From positions 14,831,703-14,895,702 of the forward strand of contig NC_064037.1 in the NCBI RefSeq assembly GCF_932526225.1: a DNA stretch of 64,000 bases, in the 5' to 3' direction. The DNA comes from Nematostella vectensis. Its lineage: Eukaryota > Cnidaria > Anthozoa > Actiniaria > Edwardsiidae. The position numbers and the translations under genes were made by a program. This document shows, in pieces, positions 12,801 through 23,426 of this stretch; within the stretch, counting starts at the first letter, position 1, and every line of letters starts with the position of its first letter. Under the pieces are notes generated by a model that ran no database searches, was not told the DNA's origin, and was given only the letters and a program-made list of their open reading frames with translations.

Positions 12801-14346
12801 CGACTCGAGTTTTCGTGACGCGATGTCCGTCTGTCCGCCCCTTAAAAGCATCGTATGACAACAAAACTTGGCAGGTGTCATGTTTGTGTCGAGGGAGGTG
12901 CAAATATGTGGTACGCAATTTGTGACGTCATACTAGAAGCAAAAATATGCTGATGTCATTAAAACAAAAAATATTGTTATTTCACGAAAGAAACATCATA
13001 TGGCAACCAAACTCGGTAGGTGTCATGTAGGTGTCAAGGGGGATGCAACAATATGTTCGCGTGTTGTGTGACGTCATCGATGACGTCACTTAAAGCAAAA
13101 AAACGTGATTAACAGCAAAAACATTCATATCTCTTGAAAGAAATATTGTTTCACAACCAAACTTGGCAGGTGTCATGTTTGTGTCAAAAGGGGTGCAAAA
13201 ATATTTGTGACGTCATCGAGGACGTTACTAGAATAAAGAATATGCTGACGTCATCAAGATAAAAACATACATATTTCATTGAAGAAACATCGTGTGACAA
13301 CAAAACTCGGTAGGTGTGATGTATGTTTCAAGTGGGGTGCAATGAGATGGTCACGTGACGTCATTGATTACGTCAATAAATTAAAACTACCCTGACGCCG
13401 AAACATCGTACGACAATCAAACTTGTTATGTGTCATGTAGATGTGGGAGAAAGGGGGCGTAACTAGTTGGTAGCGTGATCTGTAAAATCGTTGACGTCGT
13501 CAAAAACAGAAATATCTTAATGTTAAATATTATTGATAATATTTATTATTAAGCGAAGCTTTAGTCGTTTGGAGCCCCGCTTTTAGGCAAAGCCTAAATC
13601 TATATATTAGGCCTTACTGTCTGAATGCCATGATCGTGTTCTCCAAGGCTTCCCCGCAACCTGAAGAGTGAAATTAGAAATGCAGTTATAAAATATTAAG
13701 GATTTGCTAGATTTGTGGCGGGTGGCTGGTACGTAGAGACATTTCGCGCCCCACGTAAATGTTACATCTGTCCCACACGAATAAGGTTACTAGATAAAAC
13801 TATTATGTAGTCCGAGAAGTTGACACCACCATATGGAAATCAGCTTGCTGTAACCAGAAATTCCAAAAGTTAGGTGTAAATCTACTCGGCAAAATTCTAT
13901 TTAAAATGAAAAAAAATTAAAATCCTCGCTTCTATTTATAACTCGCACTGTCCTACAGAACACTACAGTACCAGTCTTGCACGTGGTCAAGTCATCATCA
14001 TGTTTTGTATAACTCAAATTAGAACTTCATTGTCAAACCAGCTTAACGGCATTAACTAAAAAATTCCGATGTTTCAAGTCTATGCCACATTCTAAACCTC
14101 GTTTCTTCTTTGTATCGCACCTTTCTGTTATCAATTTAAGAAGCACACACCCGGAACATGGTCAAACGATCATCATCATTGTCAATATTCCCCTTAATTA
14201 CCTCCTCTGTGGCTTATTTGTCGACATCTTACGCGAGTTTCCTTTTCTGTGTGAATAAGTGTTGGGTAGAGTAGTAGGATAATAGAGATGAGGACATAGA
14301 CCGCTACCAATGATAGAATTATTGGTACGGCTATAATTTGGTACAT
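6848..14346 (-). CDS. GDPD1-like: GDPD1/GDE4-like protein, copy B, with two metal-ligand substitutions
   Basis: Ten exons on the minus strand: 14346-14202, 13660-13618, 12125-11990, 11014-10969, 10561-10437, 10132-10043, 7778-7645, 7477-7427, 7318-7267, 6988-6848 (stop TAG at 6848-6850). They total 963 nt, or 320 aa, close to vertebrate GDPD1 at about 314. Exons 2-9 match copy A in length exactly. The N-terminus (MYQIIAVPIILSLVAVYVLI) is a membrane anchor. HRG (46-48), ENT and H88-D89 are present. The family's E-x-D is Q73-I-D75 (MLQID), and the later acidic position (NIDIK in copy A) is Q154 (CIQVK). The C-terminal exon carries TYIWVLNKKDEF and GVMTDYP, typical of the family. Introns carry small inverted-repeat elements, a 40-bp minisatellite and a CRE-palindrome repeat. 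The fold assignment is firm. Catalytic activity is doubtful, so it may be a pseudoenzyme or a diverged enzyme. Confidence 0.94.
7797..8194. mobile_element. ~398-bp inverted-repeat element in intron 6 of GDPD copy B
   Basis: The left end reads TACCGTAATGATTCGAATAA. The right end in reverse complement reads TACCGTAATTATTTGAATAA, an imperfect ~26-bp terminal inverted repeat. The interior repeats short AATAAGCG motifs and has no ORF of note. It begins 19 bp upstream of exon 7 (7645-7778), so it supplies the region just before that acceptor. Confidence 0.6.
8880..9120. repeat. Interspersed repeat shared with 36710-36955
   Basis: The two stretches share ordered blocks: AATTATGCC..AGACTTAATGATGTC, CAATATGCT, GCACTG.TG.AAA, TACC.CTTACT..G and GTGTT.GA, then a G-rich run. 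Divergence is considerable. One copy is in intron 6 of GDPD copy B and the other in intron 2 of the PAN-EGF-discoidin gene. Confidence 0.55.
10825..10939. mobile_element. 115-bp MITE with G/C tracts in intron 4 of GDPD copy B
   Basis: It starts CAGGGCCGTAGCAGG and ends CCTGCTACGGCCCTG, a perfect 15-bp terminal inverted repeat. The interior holds GTGCCCTCCCCCCACCCCCC and an AT-rich part. It lies 29 bp downstream of exon 4 (10969-11014). A related, larger copy is at 28156-28368. Confidence 0.75.
11008..11800. repeat. Minisatellite, ~20 copies of a 40-bp unit carrying a 3' splice site
   Basis: The unit includes GTAGTTCCTAACCATAAAAG followed by AACAAGCAATGAGTAGAGAG, with an exact 40-bp period. 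The first copy overlaps the 5' end of GDPD copy B exon 4. On the minus strand each unit reads CTTTTATGGTTAG then GAACTACCTC, which is that exon's acceptor and first ten bases. The other copies therefore repeat a nearly intact acceptor through intron 3. A few single-base variants distinguish units. Confidence 0.93.
11803..11952. repeat. Interspersed repeat with a long G tract (pair with 34127-34292)
   Basis: Shared blocks with the 34-kb copy are TTTGGCTACAT.CCAGAGTG, TGCTTTATAGT and AAAGTGGACCTTCGGC, then a run of about 18 G, then CCCCCTGGGTA.GGGCCTG. There is no coding content. It sits in intron 3 of GDPD copy B, beside the 40-bp array. Confidence 0.7.
12630..13608. repeat. CRE-palindrome repeat block in intron 2 of GDPD copy B
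   Basis: It opens with a GC hairpin (GCGGCGCGAAGCGCCGCG near 12714) and closes with AGCCTAAATCTATATATTA. Between them, about five diverged units of 100-130 bp each contain an AAACATCGTATGACAAC-like part, a GGTAGGTGTCATGTAGGTGT-like part and a GTGACGTCATCGATGACGTC-like palindrome. Relatives occur at 27088-27490, 39390-39665 and 40130-40330. The 27-kb copy shares the TAAATCTATATATA end. Confidence 0.7.
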
Positions 14347-14479
14347 TTTTTTTGATCGGATACAGTCAAATTCGTTATCCGTTTGTATTATGAAAATCTC
14401 TCTTCCATTTTTTAGCTCGCGGGCCCGGTTTTCCTGTGGTTCCAGTACGCGTACATACTGTACAGTACACGGCCCATCA

Positions 14480-14711
14480 CTCTTAGCACTCTCTACGCGG
14501 CCCTAGTCTACTGTGGTGTAATCTATCACATCGCACTCTCTACACGGTTCTGGTCTTCCTGTGGTGTAATCCATCACTCTTAGCACTCTCTACGCGGCCC
14601 TGGTCTACTGTGGTGTAATCTATCACATAGCACTGTCTACGCGGCCCTGGTCTTCCTGTGGTGTAATCGAGCGTATCGCACACTCTACACGGTTCCGGTC
14701 TTCCTGTGGTG

Positions 14712-14771
<60 letters not shown>

Positions 14772-14815
14772 GTCTCTCTGTCTGTCTCTCTGTCTGTCTG
14801 TCTGTCTCTCTCTCC
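14480..14815. repeat. Short tandem repeat followed by a (TC)n microsatellite
   Basis: Five or so copies of a ~55-60-bp unit (CTCTACGCGGCCCTGGTCT, then GTGGTGTAATC) run into about 50 bp of pure TC and then mixed TCTC/TCTG from about 14717. It lies just upstream of GDPD copy B exon 1. The region from 14347 to 15492 otherwise shows no gene. Confidence 0.85.
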
Positions 14816-15492
14816 TTTTGTACGCTGCTCTCTCTCTTGAGACACACACGCACTTCCTCCCTGGGTTTTACCATTAGTTAATACAAAAACTGACTGAGAC
14901 CTGTTCAAATCGTCTGACTTCCTGTGCATTTGGAGAAGCCAAGGAAACGCTGCACATAAGCAACGAATCCCTGGCCCAGTGTACCTCGTCCCTTGCCACA
15001 GGATTCCCAATGCTCGAATAAGATATGGCAGCCGTCAAAACATAACAACATTGTTATCGTGTTTTTTTTTTATAGAACAGGTGATATACATGGATGAATT
15101 AGTCCTTTTAACCAACACCGTAAATTGCTCGAATAAACACCGCTTATTTTATATTCAATGCACGTTCCCTGCAATTAGAGGCCTCTTTATATGATATATC
15201 GCTTGGCTGGCGTGCGAAACAAAAAGAAAAGTGGCCTCTACTAACAGGGGAGGGGTAAGCAAAAGCGAATGTTCGAGAATGTAAAGTTGCTAACTTACTG
15301 AAGAATAAACTCGTTTATTTACTCCCTAGCTCCAGTTGTGAAATCACCCATAATACAGACAATTTTTTTCCCCAATCGGAGAATTTTATTTCAAGTAATT
15401 TCTAGTTACATACTGTCGTTTATCATGCTATATAAAAGAATTAAAATGATCTCAATACTACTCCGAAGATTTATGAGCAGATGACTCTTTTT

Positions 15493-15694
15493 AGCGTGGT
15501 AATCACTGGCGACATAACGACATAAGAGAGAAGTAATGTTTTTACTCTTATGTCGTTATACAAAAGTTAAATATGTCAATAAACATGTAATGTGTATAAA
15601 AATGTCGATGTTATGTCGCGGATGCACACAATTGAACATCAGAACACAAAACAGAACGCGCCTATGTCGTTATATCGCCAGTGTAAACCGCGCT
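15493..15694. mobile_element. ~202-bp inverted-repeat element
   Basis: The left end is AGCGTGGTAATCACTGGCGA and the right end in reverse complement is AGCGCGGTTTACACTGGCGA. Both continue into TATAACGACATA-like sequence, giving ~32 bp with a few mismatches. The interior contains another inverted pair (ACGACATAAGAG with CTCTTATGTCGT). It is non-coding. Confidence 0.75.
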
Positions 15695-15817
15695 TGACCA
15701 CCCTCATCATTGTAGATTTTGTTACAGAAACTTAGAACTCCGTATAATGACACGTAAAAGAGCTTTTAGCATACATCTATTTCAAATAAGGTTGCACTTC
15801 TTTGGAGAATCTGTGTA

Positions 15818-15993
15818 TCGTAGCCTGCAGTGTTTCATGGGTATCAAGTAAACAAGCAAATAATGTAAATAAAATACAGTTCTAGTTTTTAAAAGCTGTA
15901 GAATCCTTGTTTACATTCTTAGGAACATTCACATGGCTTGCAGATACAAGGATTAAGCCATTTATACGCTACCCAAGAACCCAAGAACTACGA
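15818..15993. mobile_element. MITE copy, same family as 35766-35945
   Basis: It is clearly related to the element in intron 1 of the PAN-EGF-discoidin gene. Shared blocks include TTCATGGGTATCAAGTA, AAAGCTGTAGA, CATTCACATGGCTT and CTCGAGTGCAA just outside the right end. The inverted ends (TCGTAGCC.. and ..CTACGA) are more eroded here than in the other copy. Confidence 0.7.
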
Positions 15994-16141
15994 CACATGG
16001 TTTCTCGAGTGCAACATTATTTAAATAGGTGTATATTGCTAACATTCATCTACTTCATAATAACACGGACATAATTTAAGATAACGGACCCCAACTACCT
16101 CCCTTCTCTAATATCCCAGGGCCGAAACAAAGGCTGTACAT

Positions 16142-16316
16142 TGGGTTCCAGAGGTTCTGGCATCGCTGAAGACCCCGAAAGGCGACGAGCGAAAGCCGAA
16201 GGGAGGTCGGGCGACAGGTTAATGCCGACGAAAGGTCGCGCAGCGACATGCGCTTGTCGGAACGTACCGCTCGGTCTATTATCTGAGGCCTGGGGGCGAC
16301 AAGCCTCTGGAACCCA
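16142..16316. mobile_element. ~175-bp short inverted-repeat element
   Basis: The left end is TGGGTTCCAGAGGTT and the right end in reverse complement is TGGGTTCCAGAGGCTT. The interior is GC-richer than its surroundings. The open frames on both strands across it are short and look incidental. Confidence 0.6.
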
Positions 16317-16483
16317 TGGTAGTGAAATCATCTTTTATAAAATAAGGCAAGTTAGGTTCGATATAACAATACAAGACAAAAGCATCTAGTGAAGGATCCC
16401 TTCTTATCCTAATACATTCAAGCCTCGACTTGAGGTTATTGTTGGTAGGCACTTCCCTGCAAATGTAGGCTGGTGGGTACACC

Positions 16484-19400
16484 CTATATGCTACACCCTG
16501 TAAAAAACATGCTACACCCTGTAAAAAACATGCTACACCCTATTAAGACCATGCTACACCCTATAAAGACCTTGCTACACCCTATTAAGACCATGCTACA
16601 CCCTATAAAGACCTTGCTACATCCTATAAAGACCTTGCTACACCCTATAAAGACCATGCTACACCTTATAAAGACCTTGCTACACCCTATAAAGACCACG
16701 CTACACCCTATAAAGACCTTGCTACACCCTATAAAGACCACGCTACACCCTATAAAGACCATGCTACACCCTATAAAGACCTTGCTACATCCTATAAAGA
16801 CCTTGCTACACCCTATAAAGACCATGCTACACCTTATAAAGACCTTGCTACACCCTATAAAGACCACGCTACACCCTATAAAGATCTCGCTACACCCTAT
16901 AAAGACCTTGCTACACCCTATAAAGACCATGCTACAACCTATAAAGACCTTGTTACACCCTATTAAGACCTTGCTACACCCTATAAAGACCATGCTACAC
17001 CCTATAAAGACCATGCTACATCCTATAAAGACCATGCTACACCCTATAAAGACCTCGCTACACCCTATAAAGACCTTGCTACACCCTATAAAGACCTTGC
17101 TACACCCTATAAAGACCATGCAACACGCTATAAAGACCTTGACACACCATATAAAGACCATGCTACACCCTATAAAGACCATGCTACACCCTATAAAGAC
17201 CTTGCTACACCCTATAAAGACCATGCTACACCCTATAAAGACCTTGCTACACCCTATAAAGACCATGCTACACCCTATAAAGACCACGCTACACCCTATA
17301 AAGACCTTGCTACACGCTATAAAGACCATGCTACACCCTATTAAGACCTTGCTACACCCTATAAAGACCTTGCTACAACCTATAAAGACCACGCTACACC
17401 CTATAAAGACCATGCTACACCCTATAAAGACCATGCTACACCCTATAAAGACCTTGCTACATCCTATAAAGACCATGCTACACTCTATAAAGACCACGCT
17501 ACACCTTATAAAGACCTTGCTACACCCTATAAAGACCATGCTACACCCTATAAAGACCACGCTACACCCTATAAAGACCATGCTACACCCTATAAAGACC
17601 TTGCTACACTCTATAAAGACCATGCTCCACCCTTTAGAGACCTTGCTACACCCTATAAAGACCTTGCTACACCCTATAAAGACCATGCTACACCCTATAA
17701 AGACCATGCTACACCCTATAAAGACCTTGCTACATCCTATAAAGACCATGCTACACCCTATAAAGACCTTGCTACACCCTATAAAGACCTTGCTACACCC
17801 TATAAAGACCATGCTACACGCTATAAAGACCATGCTATACCCTATAAAGACCATGCTACACCCTATAGAGACCATGCTACACGCTATAAAGACCATGCTA
17901 TACCCTATAAAGACCTCGCTATACCCTATAAAGATCATGCTACACCCTATAAAGACCATGCTACACCCTATAAAGACCACGCTACACCCTATAAAGACCA
18001 TGCTACACCCTATAAAGACCTTGCTACACTCTATAAAGACCATGCTCCACCCTTTAGAGACCTTGCTACACCCTATAAAGACCTTGCTACAGCCTATAAA
18101 GACCATGCTACACCCTATAAAGACCATGCTACACCATATAAAGACCATGCTACACCCTATAAAGACCATGCTACACTCTATAAAGACCACGCTACACCCT
18201 ATAAAGACCATGCTACACACTATAAAGACCTTGCCACACCATATAAGGACCATGCTACACCCTATAAAGACCTCGCTACACCCTATAAAGACCTTGCTAC
18301 ACCCAATAAAGACCTTGCTACACCCTATAAAGACCATGCTACACCCTATAAAGACCTTGCTACATCCTATAAAGACCTTGCTACACCCTATAAAGACCAT
18401 GCTACACCTTATAAAGACCTTGCTACACCCTATAAAGACCACGCTACACCCTATAAAGACCTCGCTACACCCTATAAAGACCTTGCTACACCCTATAAAG
18501 ACCATGCTACAACCTATAAAGACCTTGTTACACCCTATTAAGACCTTGCTACACCCTATAAAGACCATGCTACACCCTATAAAGACCATGCTACATCCTA
18601 TAAAGACCATGCTACACCCTATAAAGACCTCGCTACACCCTATAAAGACCTTGCTACACCCTATAAAGACCTTGCTACACCCTATAAAGACCATGCAACA
18701 CGCTATAAAGACCTTGCCACACCATATAAAGACCATGCTACACCCTATAAAGACCATGCTACACCCTATAAAGACCTTGCTACACCCTATAAAGACCATG
18801 CTACACCCTATAAAGACCTTGCTACACCCTATAAAGACCATGCTACACCCTATAAAGACCACGCTACACCCTATAAAGACCTTGCTACACGCTATAAAGA
18901 CCATGCTACACCCTATTAAGACCTTGCTACACCCTATAAAGACCTTGCTACAACCTATAAAGACCACGCTACATCCTATAAAGACCATGCTACACCCTAT
19001 AAAGACCATGCTACACCCTATAAAGACCTTGCTACATCCTATAAAGACCATGCTACACTCTATAAAGACCACGCTACACCTTATAAAGACCTTGCTACAC
19101 CCTATAAAGACCACGCTACACCCTATAAAGACCTCACTACACCCTATAAAGAGCTTGCTACACCCTATAAAGACCATGCTACAACCTATAAAGACCTTGT
19201 TACACCCTATTAAGACCTTGCTACACCCTATAAAGACCATGCTACACCCTATAAAGACCATGCTACATCCTATAAAGACCATGCTACACCCTATAAAGAC
19301 CTTGCTACACCCTATAAAGACCATGCTACACCCTATAAAGACCATGCTACACCCTATAAAGACCTTGCTACATCCTATAAAGACCATGCTACACCCTATA

Positions 19401-20345
19401 AAGACCTTGCTACACCCTATAAAGACCTTGCTACACCCTATAAAGACCATGCTACACGCTATAAAGACCATGCTATACCCTATAAAGACCATGCTACACC
19501 CTATAGAGACCATGCTACACGCTATAAAGACCATGCTATACCCTATAAAGACCTCGCTATACCCTATAAAGATCATGCTACACCCTATAAAGACCATGCT
19601 ACACCCTATAAAGACCACGCTACACCCTATAAAGACCATGCTACACCCTATAAAGACCTTGCTACACTCTATAAAGACCATGCTCCACCCTTTAGAGACC
19701 TTGCTACACCCTATAAAGACCTTGCTACAGCCTATAAAGACCATGCTACACCCTATAAAGACCATGCTACACCATATAAAGACCATGCTACACCCTATAA
19801 AGACCATGCTACGCTCTATAAAGACCACGCTACACCCTATAAAGACCATGCTACACACTATAAAGACCTTGCCACACCATATAAGGACCATGCTACACCC
19901 TATAAAGACCTCGCTACACCCTATAAAGACCTTGCTACACCCAATAAAGACCTTGCTACACCCTATAAAGACCATGCTACACCCTATAAAGACCATGCTA
20001 CACCCTATAAAGACCTTGCTACATCCTATAAAGACCATGCTACACCTTATAAAGACCATGCTACACCCTATAAAGACCTTGCTACATCCTATAAAGACCA
20101 TGCTACACCCTATAAAGACCATGCTACACCCTATAAAGACCTTGCTACACCCTATAAAGACCTTGCTACACCCTATAAAGACCATGCTACATCCTATAAA
20201 GACCTTGCTACACCATATAAAGACCATGCTACACCCTATAAAGACCTTGCCACACAATATAAGGACCATGCTACAACCTATAAAGGCCTTTGTACACCCT
20301 ATTAAGACCTCGCTACACCCTATAAAGGCCATGCTACACCCCAGT
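16484..20345. repeat. 3.86-kb satellite, about 184 copies of a 21-bp unit
   Basis: The unit is close to CTACACCCTATAAAGACC plus a variable triplet (ATG, TTG, ACG or TCG). The 21-bp period never slips, so one plus-strand frame (MLHPIKT/LLHPIKT) stays open for about 1400 codons and one minus-strand frame (FIGCSMV/FIGCSKV) for about 1280. Marker variants recur at multiples of 21: CAACACG at 17121 and 18696 (1575 bp, 75 units), and the CTCCACCCTTTAGAG variant near 17621, 18041 and 19679 (420 and 1638 bp). This shows higher-order duplication. Many differences between units change the residue, and the frame runs on into flanking CTGT repeats, so I treat it as non-coding. Each unit contains TATAAAG. 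Confidence 0.95.
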
Positions 20346-20359
20346 AGAAAGACTTTGCT

Positions 20360-20490
20360 ACCCCCGTGCGTCCGTCTGTTCGTCTGTCTGTCTACCTTTC
20401 TGTCTGATTATTTGTCTTTATGTTTGTCCGACCAAATGACTGCCATTTGTTATGTCTGTCCGTCTGTCTGTCTGTCTGTCTGTCTGTTCT
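20360..20490. repeat. (CTGT)n-type microsatellite between satellite and gene
   Basis: Mixed TCTG, TCCG and TTTG tetranucleotides, with the cleanest run near 20455-20486. It lies between the 21-bp satellite and the 3' end of the minus-strand PAN/laminin-G gene. Confidence 0.85.
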
Positions 20491-20683
20491 TTATTTTTCA
20501 CTCGCTATGCTCGAGGATCCAGCCTTTTTCCCTTTCTATTTCCCTCGAAAAAAAATATCACGGACTTTCGGGACGCGCCCGCAAAGACCGCTGGGCCTCC
20601 AAGCACCCCAAGACCGCTGGGTCTCCTAATACGCAAAGGATGCTGGGTCCTCAAGCATGTTTCACTCGCTTGCTCTTTTACAA

Positions 20684-23426
20684 CTAACTTGAACACACTT
20701 CTTTAACACTCCCTACAAACTTTCCGCTAACTACATTTTCCCACGAGAGTACATCCCCGTAATGGTTACCACTAAACCCGTCCCCAAATATCTCGACACA
20801 TTTCGCCCCATCTCTTATATTGTTATAGATATTTAAGCCTGAAATGTAGCCGAACATACTATCACCTAGAAAGGAGAATTTGTCTGCTCTTTGCTGTCGT
20901 TGACCAATAATTGTTCTTCCCCCCGCTAGAACTTCATTATGCCCGTCTTTACTTGTCTTACCAAGTGAATTTCCATTGAGATAAGGTTCCATATAGGTTA
21001 TCCATTTTGCACGATATAAAACTGCCACAGTGAAGCAGTGGTGTTGCCATTGGTCGAAGGGGGCGCCACCAGTCCAGTCACTGCGAAAATATAAAATGCA
21101 TGTTAAAGCCGCATTGTCACCATTATGGCGAAAACCACTATCGAACTCTACGCTTCGTTCATACCGTGCCGAGCATTTGCGGGCCGCTCGTTTCATAGCT
21201 TTTCAGGCTAAAAATCATCGCTTGGCTGTTCTAAATAATCGTGGAAGTGTTTCAAAGTTAAAAACTTGTTATTTAGGCTAAAAATCGAGAAAATGGGAGA
21301 CAGCCGTGCAGCTAGTTTTTTTTCCTGCTTTACCGGAAGCCGTGCAAGTAGACACAATGGATAAAATTGTTGTCAGTAGACCTCCGAACTGTGCAAGGCC
21401 TCTTACATCGAACGCAGTTCGACAAAATCGAATGATAACACGTGTATAACATGAACCCCATGATTCCTTTTCCATTAGATTCTTGATACGAGGAAAATAA
21501 CATAATCCATAAAAAATCAAGGTTGGAGAAATATTGAAGAAAATTTGTTTTTCAACGTATTAGCCTGTAAGTCAGATGAGTTTAGCTATATACTTCATGT
21601 AGTGTGATTTTAGAAACTCGATTGGAACTTGGTTGATCGTCTCTAATTTGATAATGCTTATGGCATCCAAGAAGTACTAACCTTGTCCAATGAGAAAACA
21701 TTCAATGTTTGGAAATTGGAATAGCTTGGAATGATTGGAAACCCAGGATTCCGCGCCGCCAGGGGAAGTGCAACTTTAGTACTTTGTTCAGTATCCTGTA
21801 CAGACTCCTACCTAGGATTGACTAAGGGAGGTTGGGGGGGGGGGGGGGGGGGGGGTGCGCAGTCATAGGCATCTTATGGCAAAAGCATGGTATATGAGAT
21901 CCCTTTTGAAGTGACCCACTTTTTGGCGGCCAAGGGGGGTGCCCGAACCCTGCGCACCCCCCTTTGTACGCGCCTGCTGTATATTCTATGCACACAAGAA
22001 AATAAGAGGAATAATAATAGGAAAATACATTTGCATTCACATAGCCTTTGATTCGATAAACATAGATTTCAATAGCTTTGTGTGTTACTTACATAGTCAT
22101 CCCGTTAAAATAATAGAGCCTGAATTCTTTATTGATGTCGACTCTGGCGCCTAGTACATCTTTATTCTCATTGACATAAGAAAAGGCCGTAAACATGGTG
22201 GAAATCCCACTTGGTACTTTTACCCAAAAGGAAACGGTGAATGACGTCATAGTAAGAAGTGTCCCATTTACAATGACGTAATCGTCCTCGCCTCCATTCG
22301 GGAAGAAAAGCGCACAGTCAACTATTGGGGGGAAAACAAATACAATAGTGATGGCGCATTCTCTTTGGAAACTAGTACTAAATGCATACCAAGATAATAA
22401 CAATGGGTCGATTTTCGATTATTGACTCAAAATAAAAGATTGAGGCTATAATGTTTGCGATCAATGATCACCAAATACTGTGGTCATATTTTGAGCAGCT
22501 TAATGTTTAAATGCTAAAATGATTTCATGCGGCAAATTGCTTGCGGATCCAGCTCTGTGAAGCTTGCAGTCATATTTTAAAAAAATCAAAATAATCGACT
22601 AGCTACGGTCTGCTAAGATCTTTTCGCGTAGTATGAGTGTTGCGCTGAATTTGTTATATGCCTTGGATAGGTAGGTTGGAAGACGAATAATCAATTATTT
22701 ACTTCACAAGTATGTTCAATAACTATGGCCTGATGCAAGTATGGAAAATCTGACAAGTTCTGATTTGATAAGAAATTCATCAAAATAGCGGTGGCACCCA
22801 GTCCACCCTTCTCCTTTAAATCTAGAGATAGTCATATTTGTGAAGGACTAGACATTGTGAAAATTCTAATGGGTATTCCGATGTCAGAGCATGGATTCTT
22901 GGGAATCCGCAAGCCTTATTTATGATTGTTTCTATTTTGGTCACAGGACTAGGGACACCATTTTGATAAACTGCCACAAGAAACCCGGTTAGAACGCCCA
23001 TGACTTGGCTGAGTGATTGCCATATTTACCTGGAATGCATTTGATGGTGGAGCCGTTAGGATCAACCTCGCATCTTTCTTTCTTCTTACACAGCTTGTTG
23101 CTGCAGTTGAACAAAGGATGAAGCGGGTAAAGCATATAGCTTCCTCCTGGAACGTCCTTCACCATGTCCTCCGGATGACTAAGATGCGTGACGTTATTCA
23201 GCTCACAAGTCTTCGTATTTAGGAAAAAGTTGATGCTGTGGCACTGTGTCTTAGCGTCACACGCCATCCAGCAAAGTGCTCTGGTGGAGCCCTCGATCCG
23301 CTCGATCACGTGATTTGCTAGAATATTCTCACCTTGATCCCTTTCTAAGTCGCACTGCTCGAGGGACGTCGCCTGTTGCCATAGCGACAAGGTCGTCCAA
23401 ACAATGAGATTCATGAAACTGGGCAT
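20684..23426 (-). CDS. Secreted PAN/apple plus laminin-G/pentraxin-like protein
   Basis: Three exons on the minus strand: 23426-23030, 22321-22093, 21080-20684 (stop TAG). Phases 1 and 2 join to give 340 aa. The start ATG opens MPSFMNLIVWTTLSLWQQAT, a plausible signal peptide. A second in-frame ATG four codons later would also work. Residues ~25-110 form a PAN/apple-type domain (C-x..ALCWMAC..QC..CEL). A short Cys-rich EGF-like piece (CSNKLCKKKERCEV) ends exon 1. Exons 2 and 3 form a jelly-roll domain of the laminin-G/pentraxin type: ALFFPNGGEDDYV, SFTVSFWVKV, QWQHHCFTVAV, PYLNG, IIGQ and GYISGLNIYN. It is probably extracellular and adhesive or recognition-related; no ligand can be named. Just downstream lie microsatellite and satellite DNA. 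A TTAA-type repeat end lies 22 bp upstream of the exon 3 acceptor. Confidence 0.9.
21102..21122 (+). repeat. Lone end of the TTAA inverted-repeat element
   Basis: TTAAAGCCGCATTGTCACCA here matches the ends of the 1015-1268 element. No matching opposite end is visible nearby, so this is a solo end or a strongly diverged copy. It lies in intron 2 of the PAN/laminin-G gene, close to the exon 3 acceptor. Confidence 0.6.
21826..21975. repeat. G-tract interspersed repeat
   Basis: A run of about 22 G is followed by TGCGCAGTCATAGGCATCTT and then GCGCACCCCCCTTTGTACGC and GCCTGCTGTA. It resembles the other G-tract elements at 11.9, 28.2, 34.2 and 44.2 kb in layout. It lies in intron 2 of the PAN/laminin-G gene. 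Confidence 0.55.

Noticed and set aside
14540-15010. 156-codon minus-strand ORF with RERERE and DRQTDRE runs
   Set aside because: It translates a (TC)n/(TCTG)n microsatellite and a short tandem repeat.
16473-20687. 1404-codon plus-strand ORF (MLHPIKT repeats) as a giant repetitive protein
   Set aside because: The unit is 21 bp, so any frame free of stops stays open. The minus strand is equally open, differences between units are mostly residue-changing, and the frame runs into CTGT microsatellite with no signal peptide or unique domain.
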